Below, in pieces: positions 23,066 to 34,229 of a stretch of DNA of 64,000 bases. Under the pieces are notes generated by a model that was not told the origin of the DNA, searched no databases, and saw only the letters and a program-made list of their open reading frames with translations. Each line of letters begins with the position of its first letter. Positions within the stretch are counted from its first letter, which is position 1. A program made the position numbers and the translations under genes. The DNA comes from Helicostylum pulchrum (taxonomy: Eukaryota; Mucoromycota; Mucoromycetes; Mucorales; Mucoraceae): assembly GCA_025677825.1 (NCBI GenBank), contig JAIXMO010000079.1, forward strand, positions 30,818 through 94,817, given 5' to 3'.

Positions 23066-24756
23066 TTATAAGAAATTAGGATCAATATCTTGACCTCCTT
23101 CCAATGCTTGAACAACATTTCTCCAAATTTGAACACTCTATATATATAAAAATTATGTGTTAATATGTAATACAAAAAAAAATACAAAAAAAAAAATACT
23201 TGCATCTTTATAAAAATTAACTTTAGCATCTGTATAAGTCTTTAGTACATCATACATTTCTATCGACTTATTGCTATTAAAAAGCGCATCTTCTTTTCGA
23301 ACCTGATCAGAGAACCCAGTTGAAATCTGAAGCGATTGATTTATAGCGTCTTGAATTTCCTTTACTCTTTCGTCCATCTTGACCAACCTTTCTCTTTTAA
23401 TTTTATCAGCATTCGCACCTCTTGCTTCATTTAATTTACCCGTAATATAACTAGCCACACCACTATTTTCACCTAACTTGATTTTATCTTCCGTCGTCGA
23501 AACCAAATAATCGGACAATTCTTCAAAATCCACTTGCTTCTGATCACGTAACTTTAATACATCCTTGACTGCATGATAATACGCCATATAATCTTGAATT
23601 TCAATTTGCCATTTCTCGTCTTCCAACCTCAATTGGTTCATATGTTCCGTATACTCGTTCAATCCAGCAATCAAAGGTATTAAAAAGGACTGAAACGCAG
23701 GTTCCATATCTGATAATCCACTTAGACTAGCCGTAAACTCTTGATAGTCTTTACATAAATCTTCGTATCGTTTATTTGTTCTTAATAAAGTCTTTTGTAA
23801 CATGTCTAGATTTTGTTCCATTAAATCACTGTGTTCTTTCATTTCTATAAATCGTGCGTCCGGTTTACGAATTTTCGAAAACGCGTTTAATAATGAGTCC
23901 CCAATTGTATCCATCATTGTTTCTTGTCCTTCACGTAAAGCTCTTGCTGAAGCATCATTCTACAAGAGAAAATATAAGTAAGCAAATACTATAAATCAGT
24001 AAAAGATAGCATACAAATTCAGAAGATTCAAGAAACATAATAAAAAACTCGGCTTTTCCTAAAATAGGATGTCTTGCAATACGTTGAATAAATCGTTCAA
24101 GACTAATTCTTCTTTTCTCTGTAAAATCAGCACTAAACCTATCTCCTTTTACATATTCTATCGTAACACCAAAAAAGTTAGAAAAGTAAAAAAAGAACCA
24201 TGACGATATCTGTATTACCTAAACGATGTTTATCTGGTAATGGAGGAACAAAACATGCAGGAAAATGCGTATATAATACATTATGAAGCCACACAAAATC
24301 TTGAAATCTTCTACGTGCATTCTTATTCTATATAAAAAAATCAGTTACAACCGTACAACTGATATAATTAACTTTTTTTTTTTTTACCTGTGATTCAACT
24401 AAATAAGATATAAAAGTACTTTGCTGTTCAGTTTCTTTTCTTGGCTCCTTTACTTTAACAACTATCTGAGGTATATTAACACTACTGCTACTACTGCTGT
24501 TACTATCATTACTAAAATTCGATTTTTTATCCGAAATATCGATATCTATATGTGAAGATTCCGTAAAACACTAGATTGAGTTAGGTATATTTTTTTAACG
24601 ACTTTTTTTTTTTTCCAAAGTATAGTACTGTACGTTTTGCGATGATAAAATAGCAGGTTCATTGCTCATTTCATTTAAAGGGTCGAGTAAACCATTATCT
24701 GAACTTTGTAAAATATCCCATTGTACGTTAAATTGTGAATCTGTTAATTGTGCCAT
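23066..24756 (-). CDS. SNX4: Sorting nexin SNX4/Atg24 (PX-BAR)
   Basis: Endosomal PX-BAR protein for retrograde recycling and selective autophagy. Exons: 24756-24634, 24570-24388, 24327-24219, 24157-24015, 23959-23186 and 23137-23066 (467 residues). The PX domain has NARRRFQDFVWLHNVL, ACFVPPLPDKHRL, EYVKGDRFSADFTEKRRISL, then RFIQRIARHPILG, ending FIMFLESSEF. The BAR region follows with FSKIRKPDARFIEMKEHSDL and ends VQIWRNVVQALEGGQDID. Two joins are uncertain. The exon 1 donor at 24633 is a weak GTACAG. The last donor keeps frame only if placed after a T11 run, adding SIFFF; a homopolymer error there is possible. Confidence 0.87.
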
Positions 24757-25059
24757 TATTAAGGTATAAAATAAATATGTAGGAGAAAAAAAAAAAGGGA
24801 AAAAAAAAAAAAAAAATGAGCGGCCGATTATTTTAAACAATAAAACATGTTGTGTGTGAACAAACAAACAAACCAAAAAAAAAAACGTTTCTTTTCGTCA
24901 ACATATAAACTATTCTTTTTTAACATGTATGCAACAACTTTTTATATGCACGACAACAAAATAAACTCCTTAATGGGATTTATAAAAGTATAATGTTTAA
25001 TAAAGTAAAAAATTAATAGTATAGAATTTAAAAAAGATCTTTTTTTTTTTTTTTTTTTT

Positions 25060-25720
25060 TTACAGCAAAAAGGCAATACCAGCAACACCAACAAGAGCAA
25101 TTAAAGTTCTAGTAGTAGATGGGGTATTTATAGACGACCCACCTTGAGCAAAGATGGATCCAGGTGACTGAGAATGTCCAGGAGCTCCTGTGCTCTGAGT
25201 CTTTAAACCAGTAGAAGTAGGAACTGCAGCAGGGCGGATTTCAATTGGAATAGGTAATTTGGTATTAGTAGACTTGTCCAAGAAAACTACTTGATAATTT
25301 CCTGGCTTCACCGTACTGGGAATATTAAAATTAATCGAGTGTTCAAAATAAGTCAAGTTTCCTTCACGTTTCACAAACGCATCCGTTTTAGACACATCTG
25401 CTGTAACTGCAATTGGAATCGATGTTAAATTTGTTCCTCCTAATGAAGAAGATTCCAAGTTGATTTGAAGAGCAAGAGCTAACATTTAAAAGTAAGTATA
25501 AAAAAAACCCCCCTTCTACCAACATAAATATCATTATTTTACCAGAACTATCGACATCTGAGAAAAGACGATAGGTACAAGGCAAAATTTGATTCACCAC
25601 ATAAGGACCGTTACTAACAGGACTCGTAACATTATAATTTCTAGTCGGAGCAGTTGTTTGAGCTATAGCACTAAATGAAGCCGCAATCACAATAGAAGAA
25701 ATGATACTAGTAAATTTCAT
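25060..25720 (-). CDS. Secreted, probably GPI-anchored Kre9/Knh1-domain protein
   Basis: Exons 25720-25543 and 25478-25060 encode 198 residues. There is an N-terminal signal peptide (MKFTSIISSIVIAASFSAIA, cleavage near AIA-Q). A small beta-sandwich domain follows, with VTSPVSNGPYVVNQILPCTY and later SINFNIPSTVKPGNYQVVFL. This matches the Ser-Thr-rich GPI-anchored / Kre9-Knh1 family, whose typical ending is G.Y.v.f. The C-terminus is a Ser/Thr/Gly linker and a hydrophobic tail (LIALVGVAGIAFLL) suited to GPI attachment. The expected role is at the cell wall or surface. The next gene downstream of its promoter is a second secreted protein on the same strand. Confidence 0.8.
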
Positions 25721-26137
25721 TATTTAAATATATAAGAATATATATCTTTTTTGGTTTTGGTTTTGTAAATATATAATTTTTTTGTTTAAAAAAAAAAGAA
25801 AAGAAAAAAGAGGAAAGAGAAGGTAAATGTAAACTTTTTGGTTTAAGAAAAAAAAAAAGGTTATCTGATTCCAAACAAGAAGTAAGGGGGGAAGGTTGTA
25901 TAAAAAGAAAGAAAGGGATTATACAACAAGTAAAAACACTCCTGCCGAATTTTATATTTTGTTCCTAAATTACTATTACATCAGTCAATATGAAAACTTG
26001 GTTCTATATATATATTTTCAAAAATCATCAAAATTTTAAAATAAAACTAAGGGAGGGTATATATTTATATGAAAGTAAAAAAAAAATTTATTTGAGATGA
26101 TTACTACTATTATATGATTTAATAAAAAAAAAGAAAC

Positions 26138-26833
26138 TTAGACAAGGGTGAAAAGGAAGGCACAGATACCAATAGTGGTAATAGCAATAGAGACTTCAAG
26201 ATGACTGGAACCACTAATGACACTAGGCCCAGCATAAGGTCTAGCTGCAGATACAGATGGTAATGCTGCTGCAGACGCAACAGACGATGCAATACGAGTA
26301 ACAGCAGGAATACCTCCGGATGCGGCACTAATTGTAGGAACTCCATTTGCAACTATAAAAGATATATTAGTATATTAATATAAATAAATAATAATAGTAA
26401 AAAAGTAATTTACCACTAGCTCCCCAAGAAGAAGCGGCTCCAGCAACAGCAGATGTCAAAGAGGCTGCGTCAGCTGCAGCAGAGGAAAACGCAGAAGCTG
26501 CACCTGTAGCCGCGGCAGATCCTGAAGTTAAAGGAACACTGGCAGAAGGAACACCACTAGCAGCTTCCCAAGTAGTAGAAGAAGACATGGCTATACCATT
26601 TTGAGCCATATCGCTCAATATTTTCTTGTGTCCTCCTCCTCCTTCATTTTCATCCTTTTCATTTTCATCCTTTTCATTTTCATCCTTTTCGTTTTCATTT
26701 TCTAAAGAAAGCTTTTTTGAGTAAAACGTTTATATACAAAAAAGTATCTTATTTTACCATCAATTTCACAAGTAACATCGCGAGCTAAAACAGCTAAAGT
26801 AGCGAGCAATAAGAGAATGGATTGAGACTTCAT
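26138..26833 (-). CDS. Secreted Ala/Ser-rich surface protein with ENEKD repeats
   Basis: Not in any family I recognise. Exons 26833-26758, 26701-26414 and 26352-26138 give 192 residues. It has a signal peptide (MKSQSILLLLATLAVLA) and then three near-perfect 15-nt repeats coding ENEKD (26640-26700). A Gly run and a long Ala/Ser/Gly/Val-rich region follow. A hydrophobic end (VSIAITTIGICAFLFTLV) could direct GPI attachment or span the membrane. All junctions are phase 1 and keep one frame. The architecture is that of a cell-wall mannoprotein-like or adhesin-like protein. It lies about 0.4 kb upstream of the Kre9-like gene in the same orientation. Confidence 0.7.
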
Positions 26834-28186
26834 TTTATTCTATTTATGATTTTCCAAAAAGTAAAGAAGAAAGTAAAAAAAAAAGAAGGGTTGAAGGTCC
26901 CCAAAAAAATACAACCTTTTTATAACAAAATTATGCTTTGTACCTTAAATTGACTATATCCTTGTAATACTACCTTTTTGTTGCCTTTTTTTTTTTTTTT
27001 TCGTCCTCTTCCTTAATTCTTATATCTGGGAACTTTAATTATCATTATAATTTTACAACGAAAACAAAAAACCTATTGTTCTCTTTACTTTTTTTTTTTT
27101 TTTTATTGTAGTTCAAAAACCTCTATTGTCTAGGCCCCGGAATTAAACCTCGTTACTAATTTTTTCTCTCCCTTTATTTTAAGGAAGGCGATCTCCTTCA
27201 CTTTTTTTACCAGCCTCCTTCTTGCATTGCTTTGCAAATCATCACTAAAAGGAGGGAAATCCATTTGTTACACTAGATCAACTTTACTGGGTTAACACCC
27301 ACTACTGCGTTGTGTGAATCTTAGGAGTTGGATGGTTTAAAACTATCTTTAGCTTGCATATATGTAGGAGTCACTCTTGTTAAACATGTCAAAGAACAAG
27401 AAGACACATTTGGATCTTACAAGTACATATAAGACACCGACTACTGTTGTTTAGTATATACATTGAGTGCTTTAATAAATATAAATAAATAGCACAAATT
27501 TTTTTTTTTCAAATTAAGGGATAAATATTCTTTTTATAGTGGAAACAAAATCTACATTAAACAAAAATATGTGTCAATTTCGTATATATTTAAACCGGTC
27601 AGATTAGAAAAAGGTGCTTGAAAATAGACAAAGGTCTAGATCAATCATACCGTTATATCGCTCATGCTATTTTTATCCAAATGTTTCGATATGATCTTGT
27701 TATCTTTTAATACAAATACGATTTGCATTGTTTTAATTATTGTTACTAGTATATAAAACAATACACTCTCCCCCTTTTTTCTCCCGTTTTTATATATATT
27801 ATATTACATTATAAATGTGACGTTATTGAAAGAGTAAGCAAGCTGTAGATCTTTGGAAAGTCTCGTATATATATAACGTTGTGGTTCTATTCCAAATTAA
27901 AAAAAGGCACTGTAATTGATCATATATGTACATCCTCAAGTTTTAAAAAAAAATTTACACGCACATCTGATGTATCGTTTTTTTTTTTTTTTGGTATCTA
28001 TCTTTTTTTTTTTAATAGAATTAAATTAAGGGTTAAAAAAAACAATAAATAATCTGTGTTCACATTTATACGAGCTATTTAAGAGATACCTATAATCTCT
28101 TAAGAGAGACCTGATACTCGTGTTTTTTACACTGACATTATTATCTACGACATAATTTTTTGTTTATTTAAATTTATCCAGCAAAT
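26834..28186. other. Intergenic region without a recognised gene
   Basis: AT-rich, with several T runs (for example 26987-27001 and 27979-27992). No exon with supporting signals was found, and no terminal repeats flank the transposase-derived gene that follows. Confidence 0.55.
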
Positions 28187-29743
28187 TTATTTTAATGCAG
28201 CAGTGACAGGTTTATTCAGACACCTATTAAAATAAAGCTTCGCATACTGAATAAACTCCTCGACCTTCTCTTTGGGCACATGATGCCTCGACTCATTTAT
28301 TCTATCTGCAATTGTTTCACCTTCAAATAGGTACTGCCTTCTGATCCCGTACTTGACCACTTTCCAAAACTCTGTTATTGGGTTTAAACCAGCTGCTGAA
28401 GGAGGCAAATACACGCACTGGTACCCTCTATCCTGAACAATTTCCTCCAAATCATCTAACAGCCAGTCATGCATACCGCTCATCACCACATACTTGCTCT
28501 TCTTCTCCACTTTATCCATCTGGTTCAGCACATGCTCCACAAACGCAACGTACGGGTCTTCCCTCTTCACCGCCGGATGAAACATTTGCGTCTCTACAAT
28601 ACCGCACGTCGACATCGCCACAAAGAAATACCTCGGTGTTACTTTTAACTCGGGTCTCTTTGTAGGCAGCCCACCACTTTTCATCACCACGTTTAATTGC
28701 ACGCGTTCAATAAACACACAATTTGCCGTAAAATCAATATCTGTTTGACTCCAAGCGTTTGTCCAATCATGTCTAAACTGAACATTTATTTTTGAGTTGA
28801 TGGTTCGCTTGCTTTTTTGAACGTTTGATGAATAATCTGTTTCAAGAACTTTTATAGTACATTGATCCTTGATGAAACTCTGAATCGTTGATTTCTTTAC
28901 TAAGAATCCATCAAATTTCTTTGTAAAACTTTGAAACGCTTCATTTAAAACTGCTGTAGGGTGACTATCTACGTACTCAATCAGAAACTGTTTATGGTTT
29001 TCTTGTAGTAACTCAGTATTTGCAAAATCTTCTGATTTGGCTGGTGTGCTAAACGAGTGTTGTACATGTGTTGGTATCTTGGTATTAAAGTCACTTGTGC
29101 ACCTCTTTTTTTTTACTTTTTCTTCTTTTTGACAGGGTTCAATACTGGTAACTTCATGAATAGGAGGAGATTTGATTTTACTTGAGCTAGTAACCGTACT
29201 GAAAGAACGGGTAGGCGTTGGTGAAGAATGACCAAACGGGTCTAACGATTGATATGTCAATTGAACATTATCTGACTTGATAAGATTAGGTTTTTTAAAT
29301 CCCGTGCTAGCAACAGGCTCAGGACCCGTGCCAACATCTCTCGTTTCCACCACCACCTCGTTCCCATCACAAACAACTTGTTCAAAGTCCATAAAGCCCA
29401 AGTAAATACCTTGCCAATTTTTGAAACACCTTCTCAACTCCATTTCAGCTTTTGAAGTAGCTGGTGTCACCACCACAAACTGAGTTCCTAACTCATTCTT
29501 TACTGTATCATGTTGTTGTTGCTCGCTGAAATCCATACCCGATACATCAATACCTTGCCAATTTCGAAAACATTTTTTTAGTCTCTTGCTGTTGGTGTGA
29601 AAGAAAATACCTTGCCAGTTTTTAAAATTATCAAGACGTGAGTGACTTTTGACATGAGACATGTCAATGTCATTGTTGACTCGTTCTTCCATCAAGATGC
29701 CTTGCCAATTTCGAAACCATCTTCTTACTTTTTGGCTTTGCAT
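28187..29743 (-). CDS. Transposase-derived gene (IS630/Tc1 DDE fold, catalytic residues lost) with four FxNWQGI motifs
   Basis: An intact 518-residue single-exon frame. Residues 1-113 carry four copies of F-[RK]-N-W-Q-G-I, starting at 10, 40, 59 and 107. A Ser/Thr-rich linker follows, with a basic patch KEEKVKKKRCTSDF. A winged-helix-like N-domain has the segment QFLIEYVDSHPTAVLNEAF. A DDE-type core runs from TDIDFTANCVFIERVQ to GLNPITEFWKVVK, and the C-terminal helix is like the relic at 6125. Active relatives have D in the VF[IL]DE position, D in the [IV]MDN position and E in NPIEqFW. Here these read VFIER, VMSGM and NPITEF. The long open frame with all three sites altered suggests a domesticated, non-transposing protein. 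No terminal inverted repeats were seen. Confidence 0.8.
   Translation of the reverse strand: MQSQKVRRWFRNWQGILMEERVNNDIDMSHVKSHSRLDNFKNWQGIFFHTNSKRLKKCFRNWQGIDVSGMDFSEQQQHDTVKNELGTQFVVVTPATSKAEMELRRCFKNWQGIYLGFMDFEQVVCDGNEVVVETRDVGTGPEPVASTGFKKPNLIKSDNVQLTYQSLDPFGHSSPTPTRSFSTVTSSSKIKSPPIHEVTSIEPCQKEEKVKKKRCTSDFNTKIPTHVQHSFSTPAKSEDFANTELLQENHKQFLIEYVDSHPTAVLNEAFQSFTKKFDGFLVKKSTIQSFIKDQCTIKVLETDYSSNVQKSKRTINSKINVQFRHDWTNAWSQTDIDFTANCVFIERVQLNVVMKSGGLPTKRPELKVTPRYFFVAMSTCGIVETQMFHPAVKREDPYVAFVEHVLNQMDKVEKKSKYVVMSGMHDWLLDDLEEIVQDRGYQCVYLPPSAAGLNPITEFWKVVKYGIRRQYLFEGETIADRINESRHHVPKEKVEEFIQYAKLYFNRCLNKPVTAALK
29405..29716 (-). repeat. Four coding copies of the F-[RK]-N-W-Q-G-I motif
   Basis: Coding positions are 29716-29696, 29626-29606, 29569-29549 and 29425-29405. 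Between copies the DNA differs at synonymous sites (TTT/TTC, AAT/AAC, GGT/GGC, ATT/ATC) while the peptide is constant except R/K at position 2. Copies 3 and 4 also share a following M-D-F. Copies 1, 3 and 4 are preceded by a basic run and an aromatic residue or Cys (RRW, KKC, RRC). Confidence 0.9.
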
Positions 29744-30024
29744 GGTGATGAAAGAAGAGAGAGAGAGAGTGGAACGTTTCCCTTTTTACAAAAAGAAATT
29801 ACATTTTTATTTCCAGGTACATTATCCTTTTTTTTTATTGGTTAAAATCGTAAAATAGGAGTTGTATCTATCCTTTTTACTTCTCGAAGCATGATTTTCT
29901 CTTGTTTCCCCCAGTACACTCCATAACGCTTCTCCTTTAAAGCATGTAAACAGATACCAACAACGAAAAAAAAAAATATACACACTTTTTCCAAAATAAC
30001 CCATTTTATTATTATTTTTTTAAC

Positions 30025-31180
30025 TCAATTTTCAAAAGTCAAAGCAAGCCCAAGCTTATGAGCATTTTCATTCAGTCTATTTATATCAACCGCAGCTCCA
30101 ACATTAACTTTAACTCCAGGACGAAGTACCTGAGTATACGAAGCACCAACCACGCCAGCATTGGTAATCTTACCCTTAATAAACGCCGTATTATCCATAA
30201 TCAATTTAGCTCCCACCTCAAGAGCAACTGCACTGGATACTTTATTAGACCAACTGGCTTTACCAGACGCTTCCAAGACATCAGAGACACGATGGTAATA
30301 AGAAGCTGCATAGTTTTCCAAGTTGTTGGTAGCGTGTACAGCAACAGTGTATTCACGAGCAGAGTAACCGGCAGTTGCACTGTAGCGACTGAACTATATA
30401 TACAAATCTAATTTTAAGCTTCCCTCTTTTTTTTTTATCAAGTAAAGAAAACTTTTTACCTTTCCTTCCTTTACACTATAAGCAGCTTCACCGCCCAAAA
30501 GGAACCCATCACGACCAAAAACGGTATTTACATTAAAGTTTGTCTGCACAAATAACATATATATGAGATAATGCATTAATTAAAATAATTTTTCTTTTAC
30601 CTTGAATACATCAAGAGTAGCAACAGAATGCATATTAGGCTGCTTATACGTAGCATTAATTTTTACAGCCTTTTCATTAATAAAAGGTAAAAGTGAAGTT
30701 AACACTTCCACCTTAAGGCCCTCTATTATGATCTTTATGTTAGTAAAACAAAACAAACAAACAAAAACAAATAAATATACGTTACTGGCAAGGTTATTTT
30801 CAAGTTCAATTTTTCCGTTTAAATGGTTAGACGTAGTCCAAGCTTCCGTAAATGAAAAACCATTCTTTCGATCGGCATATTTAGTTTCTAAATCACCTAC
30901 GATAATTCCCGTCTTATTATCGCGTTGACCATTGACTTTAAAGGTCTACTCTTTTATTTTAGTACTGTAAAGGGGGAGAGAGATAACAAATATACAACTT
31001 ACAACACCGTTAGGAGCAGTGGTCTTGACCTCAAGTTTTACACCGCCAACAGGATAATCTTTAGTCAAGATATCCTTTGCGGGTTTTCCAACATCATTGA
31101 AAGCGACTATATACAAGATTAAAACATGTAAAAAAAAAAGTAGGGGTAAGGCTACATTATACTTTACCAGGTACAGACAT
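30025..31180 (-). CDS. POR1: Mitochondrial outer-membrane porin (VDAC)
   Basis: Voltage-dependent anion channel for metabolite exchange across the mitochondrial outer membrane. Six exons: 31180-31168, 31106-31003, 30945-30786, 30722-30601, 30543-30460 and 30393-30025. They encode exactly 283 residues, the standard VDAC length. Signatures are the N-terminal helix start VAFNDVGKPAKDILTKDYP, EVKTTAPNGVTFKVNG, NNLAKGLKVEVL across intron 3, ATLDVFKTNFNVNT, and the C-terminal strands ending GLALTFEN, with a GAAVDINRLNENAHKLG segment. Intron 3 uses the donor after GCC-A (30786) because this restores the usual LAxGLK sequence. Confidence 0.96.
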
Positions 31181-31379
31181 TTTTATACGTATAAAAAAGG
31201 GAAAGAAGAAAAAAAAGAAAAAGAAGAAAGAATAAAAAAGGGGTTGTGTTGTGTTTTTTTATTACAGTTTACAGATTTGTTTATGAAATCCTTAGAAATC
31301 CATAGTTTAAGGCTGTCACGCCTGGCCTGTTTATGAATAATAACTTAATTAAAAAAAAAAGAAAGGAGATAAAGTAAGT

Positions 31380-32951
31380 TTAATACTCTTCGATGTCTTC
31401 CAATTCCGAATCATTAAGAGAATCCGACCCAACTTCTTCATAATCTTTTTCAAGAGCAGCCAAATCCTCACGCGCCTCGGAGAATTCGCCTTCTTCCATA
31501 CCTTCGCCTACATACCAATGCACAAACGCTCTCTTTGCATACATCAGATCAAACTTATGATCCAACCTAGCCCACGCCTCAGCGATCGCTGTCGTATTCG
31601 ACAACATACACACCGACCTTTGCACCGCTGCTACATCCCCACCGGGCACCGCAGTAGGTCCACGAGAATTAATACCCACTTTGAACCCTGTAGGACACCA
31701 ATCCACAAACTGAATCGTACTCTTTGTTTTAATATTTTCAATTGCTTGGTTCGTATCTTTCGGTACCACATCGCCACGATACAACAAGCAGCACGCCATG
31801 TACTTGCCGTTACGCGGATCACACTTCACCATCTGATTATTAGGCTCAAAGCATGAGTAGGTAATATCAGGCACAGACAACTGCTCATGGTACGCCTTGG
31901 ACGCCGAGATAATCGGTGCATAAGTCACCAACGGGAAATGAACGCGAGGATAAGGCACCAAATTCGTCTGAAACTCTTGCATATCCACATTCAACGACCC
32001 AGCAAACCGAAGTGACACCGTGATCGAAGAAACCACTTGCGCAATCAACCTGTTCAAGTTCACGTACGTTGGTCGTTCAATATCCAGGTTGCGACGACAG
32101 ATATCGTAGATCGCTTCATTGTCTACCATAAACGAACAGTCGGCGTGCTCCAACGTCGTATGCGTAGTCAGGATGGAGTTATAAGGTTCAACTACAGATG
32201 TTGATACTTGAGGTGCAGGATAAACAGAGAACTCCAGCTTCGATTTCTTGCCGTAGTCAACGGATAAACGCTCCATCAGCAGAGCTCCGAACCCGGACCC
32301 AGTGCCACCGCCAAACGAATGGAACACAAGGAAGCCTTGAAGACCTGTGCAGTTATCTGTCAGTTTACGAATACGATCCAAGACAGTGTCTACAAGCTCT
32401 TTGCCCACCGTGTAATAACCACGAGCGTAATTATTAGCTGCGTCTTCTTTACCCGTGATTAATTGCTCTATCAAAATATGTTAGTGGTGATAATTAGATT
32501 TAAAAAAAAACGCGTAATATATGTACTTTACCAGGATGGAAGAGCTGTCGATAAGCACCGGTACGTACTTCATCAATTACAGTTGGCTCCAAATCAACAA
32601 ATACAGTACGAGGTACGTGCTTTCCGGTCTCTGTCTCGCTAAAGAACGTGGTAAACGAATTATCAGAAGTTTTTTCCTCGGTAGGAATAAGACCATCAGG
32701 TTGAATGCCATGTTCTAAACAATACTATAATAACAAAATTAAAATTTTACAGCACACAACAACAACAACAACAACAAAAATATTTTACAAGTTCCCAACA
32801 AGCGTTACCAATTTGGATACCAGCCTATTCTTTTTAAAATTAACAACAATATGTAACAACAACAACAGTAACAACAATATATACATGTTTTCCCAGATCC
32901 ATGAAAACAAATAATTACCTGACCAACGTGTACACTAATAATTTCTCTCAT
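31380..32951 (-). CDS. TUB1: Alpha-tubulin
   Basis: GTP-binding microtubule subunit of 449 residues. Exons: 32951-32919, 32824-32789, 32724-32532 and 32467-31380. It starts [20 protein letters not shown] and has the tubulin signature GGGTGSGFG (nucleotide phosphate binding). The catalytic-loop glutamate segment [13 protein letters not shown] and the T7 segment are present. The end is [20 protein letters not shown] then [10 protein letters not shown]. The C-terminal Tyr is kept. The acetylation loop around Lys40 is two residues shorter than in animal alpha-tubulin ([11 protein letters not shown]), although one Lys is present. The first two coding exons are 33 and 36 nt. Confidence 0.97.
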
Positions 32952-33702
32952 TTTGTTTTTTAGAATAAAAGTAACAAAAAGAAGGGGGGAATTGGATTTT
33001 TATTTTTATTTTTTTTTAGTTGCATTTTTTTAGGTTAATTATATATCCGATGGCGGTCACTAAGGAGTGCCTTGATTTACATTAGTGCTAAACAAGTCCT
33101 GGAGAAGTTTACCCTTTGCACACTACCTTTAAACGTACCACCGGGTCTATAACTCTTTTTATTTTTTCAATAAAAAATGTAAACTAGGTAACAACTCTTT
33201 TTAATCCAGTACGTGGTACAACAAGTGTTATTTATCACTTGTATTTTTTACAGGAAAAGCGAAATAGGTCATAATTACAAAAACGTCTTTTCTCTGCCTG
33301 CGTTGTCACTAATTCTATGCGTTTGGTGTTAAAAGGGTAATTCTGTTTTTGTAAAAGGATTATGCAACTGATGAATATTTTCTTTCAGCTCAGCAACTTC
33401 TGAAAAGGAATAGTTAGCATATACTCAAACCAGATACTGTAGGTGAAGAACTGGATATGTTTTCAGCAAGTCTTATAACAGGTATTGATCTTGCATATAG
33501 TGTTGACGTTGGCGCTTTTAAATTAAATTTCGAAAAAAAAAAGGCACTGTCATTAAGGTGCATCTGAGACAAAACCTTAAATTTAAGCTGGGAACATTTT
33601 TTGCAACTTTTCACACCTTTTTTTTCCTGTTAAAATATTATTCATCTGTAGCGTAATGATGTTCTTAATAAAAATACCGAGTTTAAAGAGGATTGAATCA
33701 TC

Positions 33703-33735
<33 letters not shown>

Positions 33736-34229
33736 CAACAACTTTTTAAAAAAATAAGAGTTAAAGTAGGCGGATGGTTGAGTCATTTACGATGAAAGAG
33801 TGACTCTGTAAATAATGGTGGTATTATGTGGTGCGTCCTGAATATATATCAATAAACCCTCATATACCATTATCGAAAATTATTTTGAAAGAAGCAAAGA
33901 CGTCTCTATTGAACACTTACAAAAAAGTTCTTTTTTCTAAAACAAAGAACCTTATGACTGTTTCGACCAGAAATCGGGTCAAAATATTTTGTCAATTTCA
34001 CCTCGCACAAATGTCCAAGATTATTAAAAAAAAAAGTGAGTAGTAGTGCTTTGGGAACTGGAAGCAATAATTTTATACAGGCACATATGACCCAATGGTT
34101 TCAAATGTCCAATTGAAACTAGGAAAAGGCAACTGCGGTTTACGTCATACAATATAAGAACCTTCTTTTTTTTATCTTTTTTTTTTATTTATCTTCTTTT
34201 ACCCATCTCTCTTTTATGTAACATTGTTA
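32952..34229. other. Intergenic region without a recognised gene
   Basis: Contains a poly-A tract (33704-33733) and AT-rich sequence. A 66-codon minus-strand frame near 33414-33614 has no recognisable domain and is interrupted by a T run. It is not annotated as a gene. Confidence 0.5.

Noticed and set aside
29744..30024. Terminal inverted repeats around the transposase-derived gene
   Set aside because: I compared its flanks (about 27900-28186 and 29744-29870) by eye and saw no matching inverted ends.
30058..30411. 117-codon plus-strand frame
   Set aside because: Antisense shadow of the VDAC last exon.
31518..31856. 112-codon plus-strand frame
   Set aside because: Antisense shadow of alpha-tubulin.
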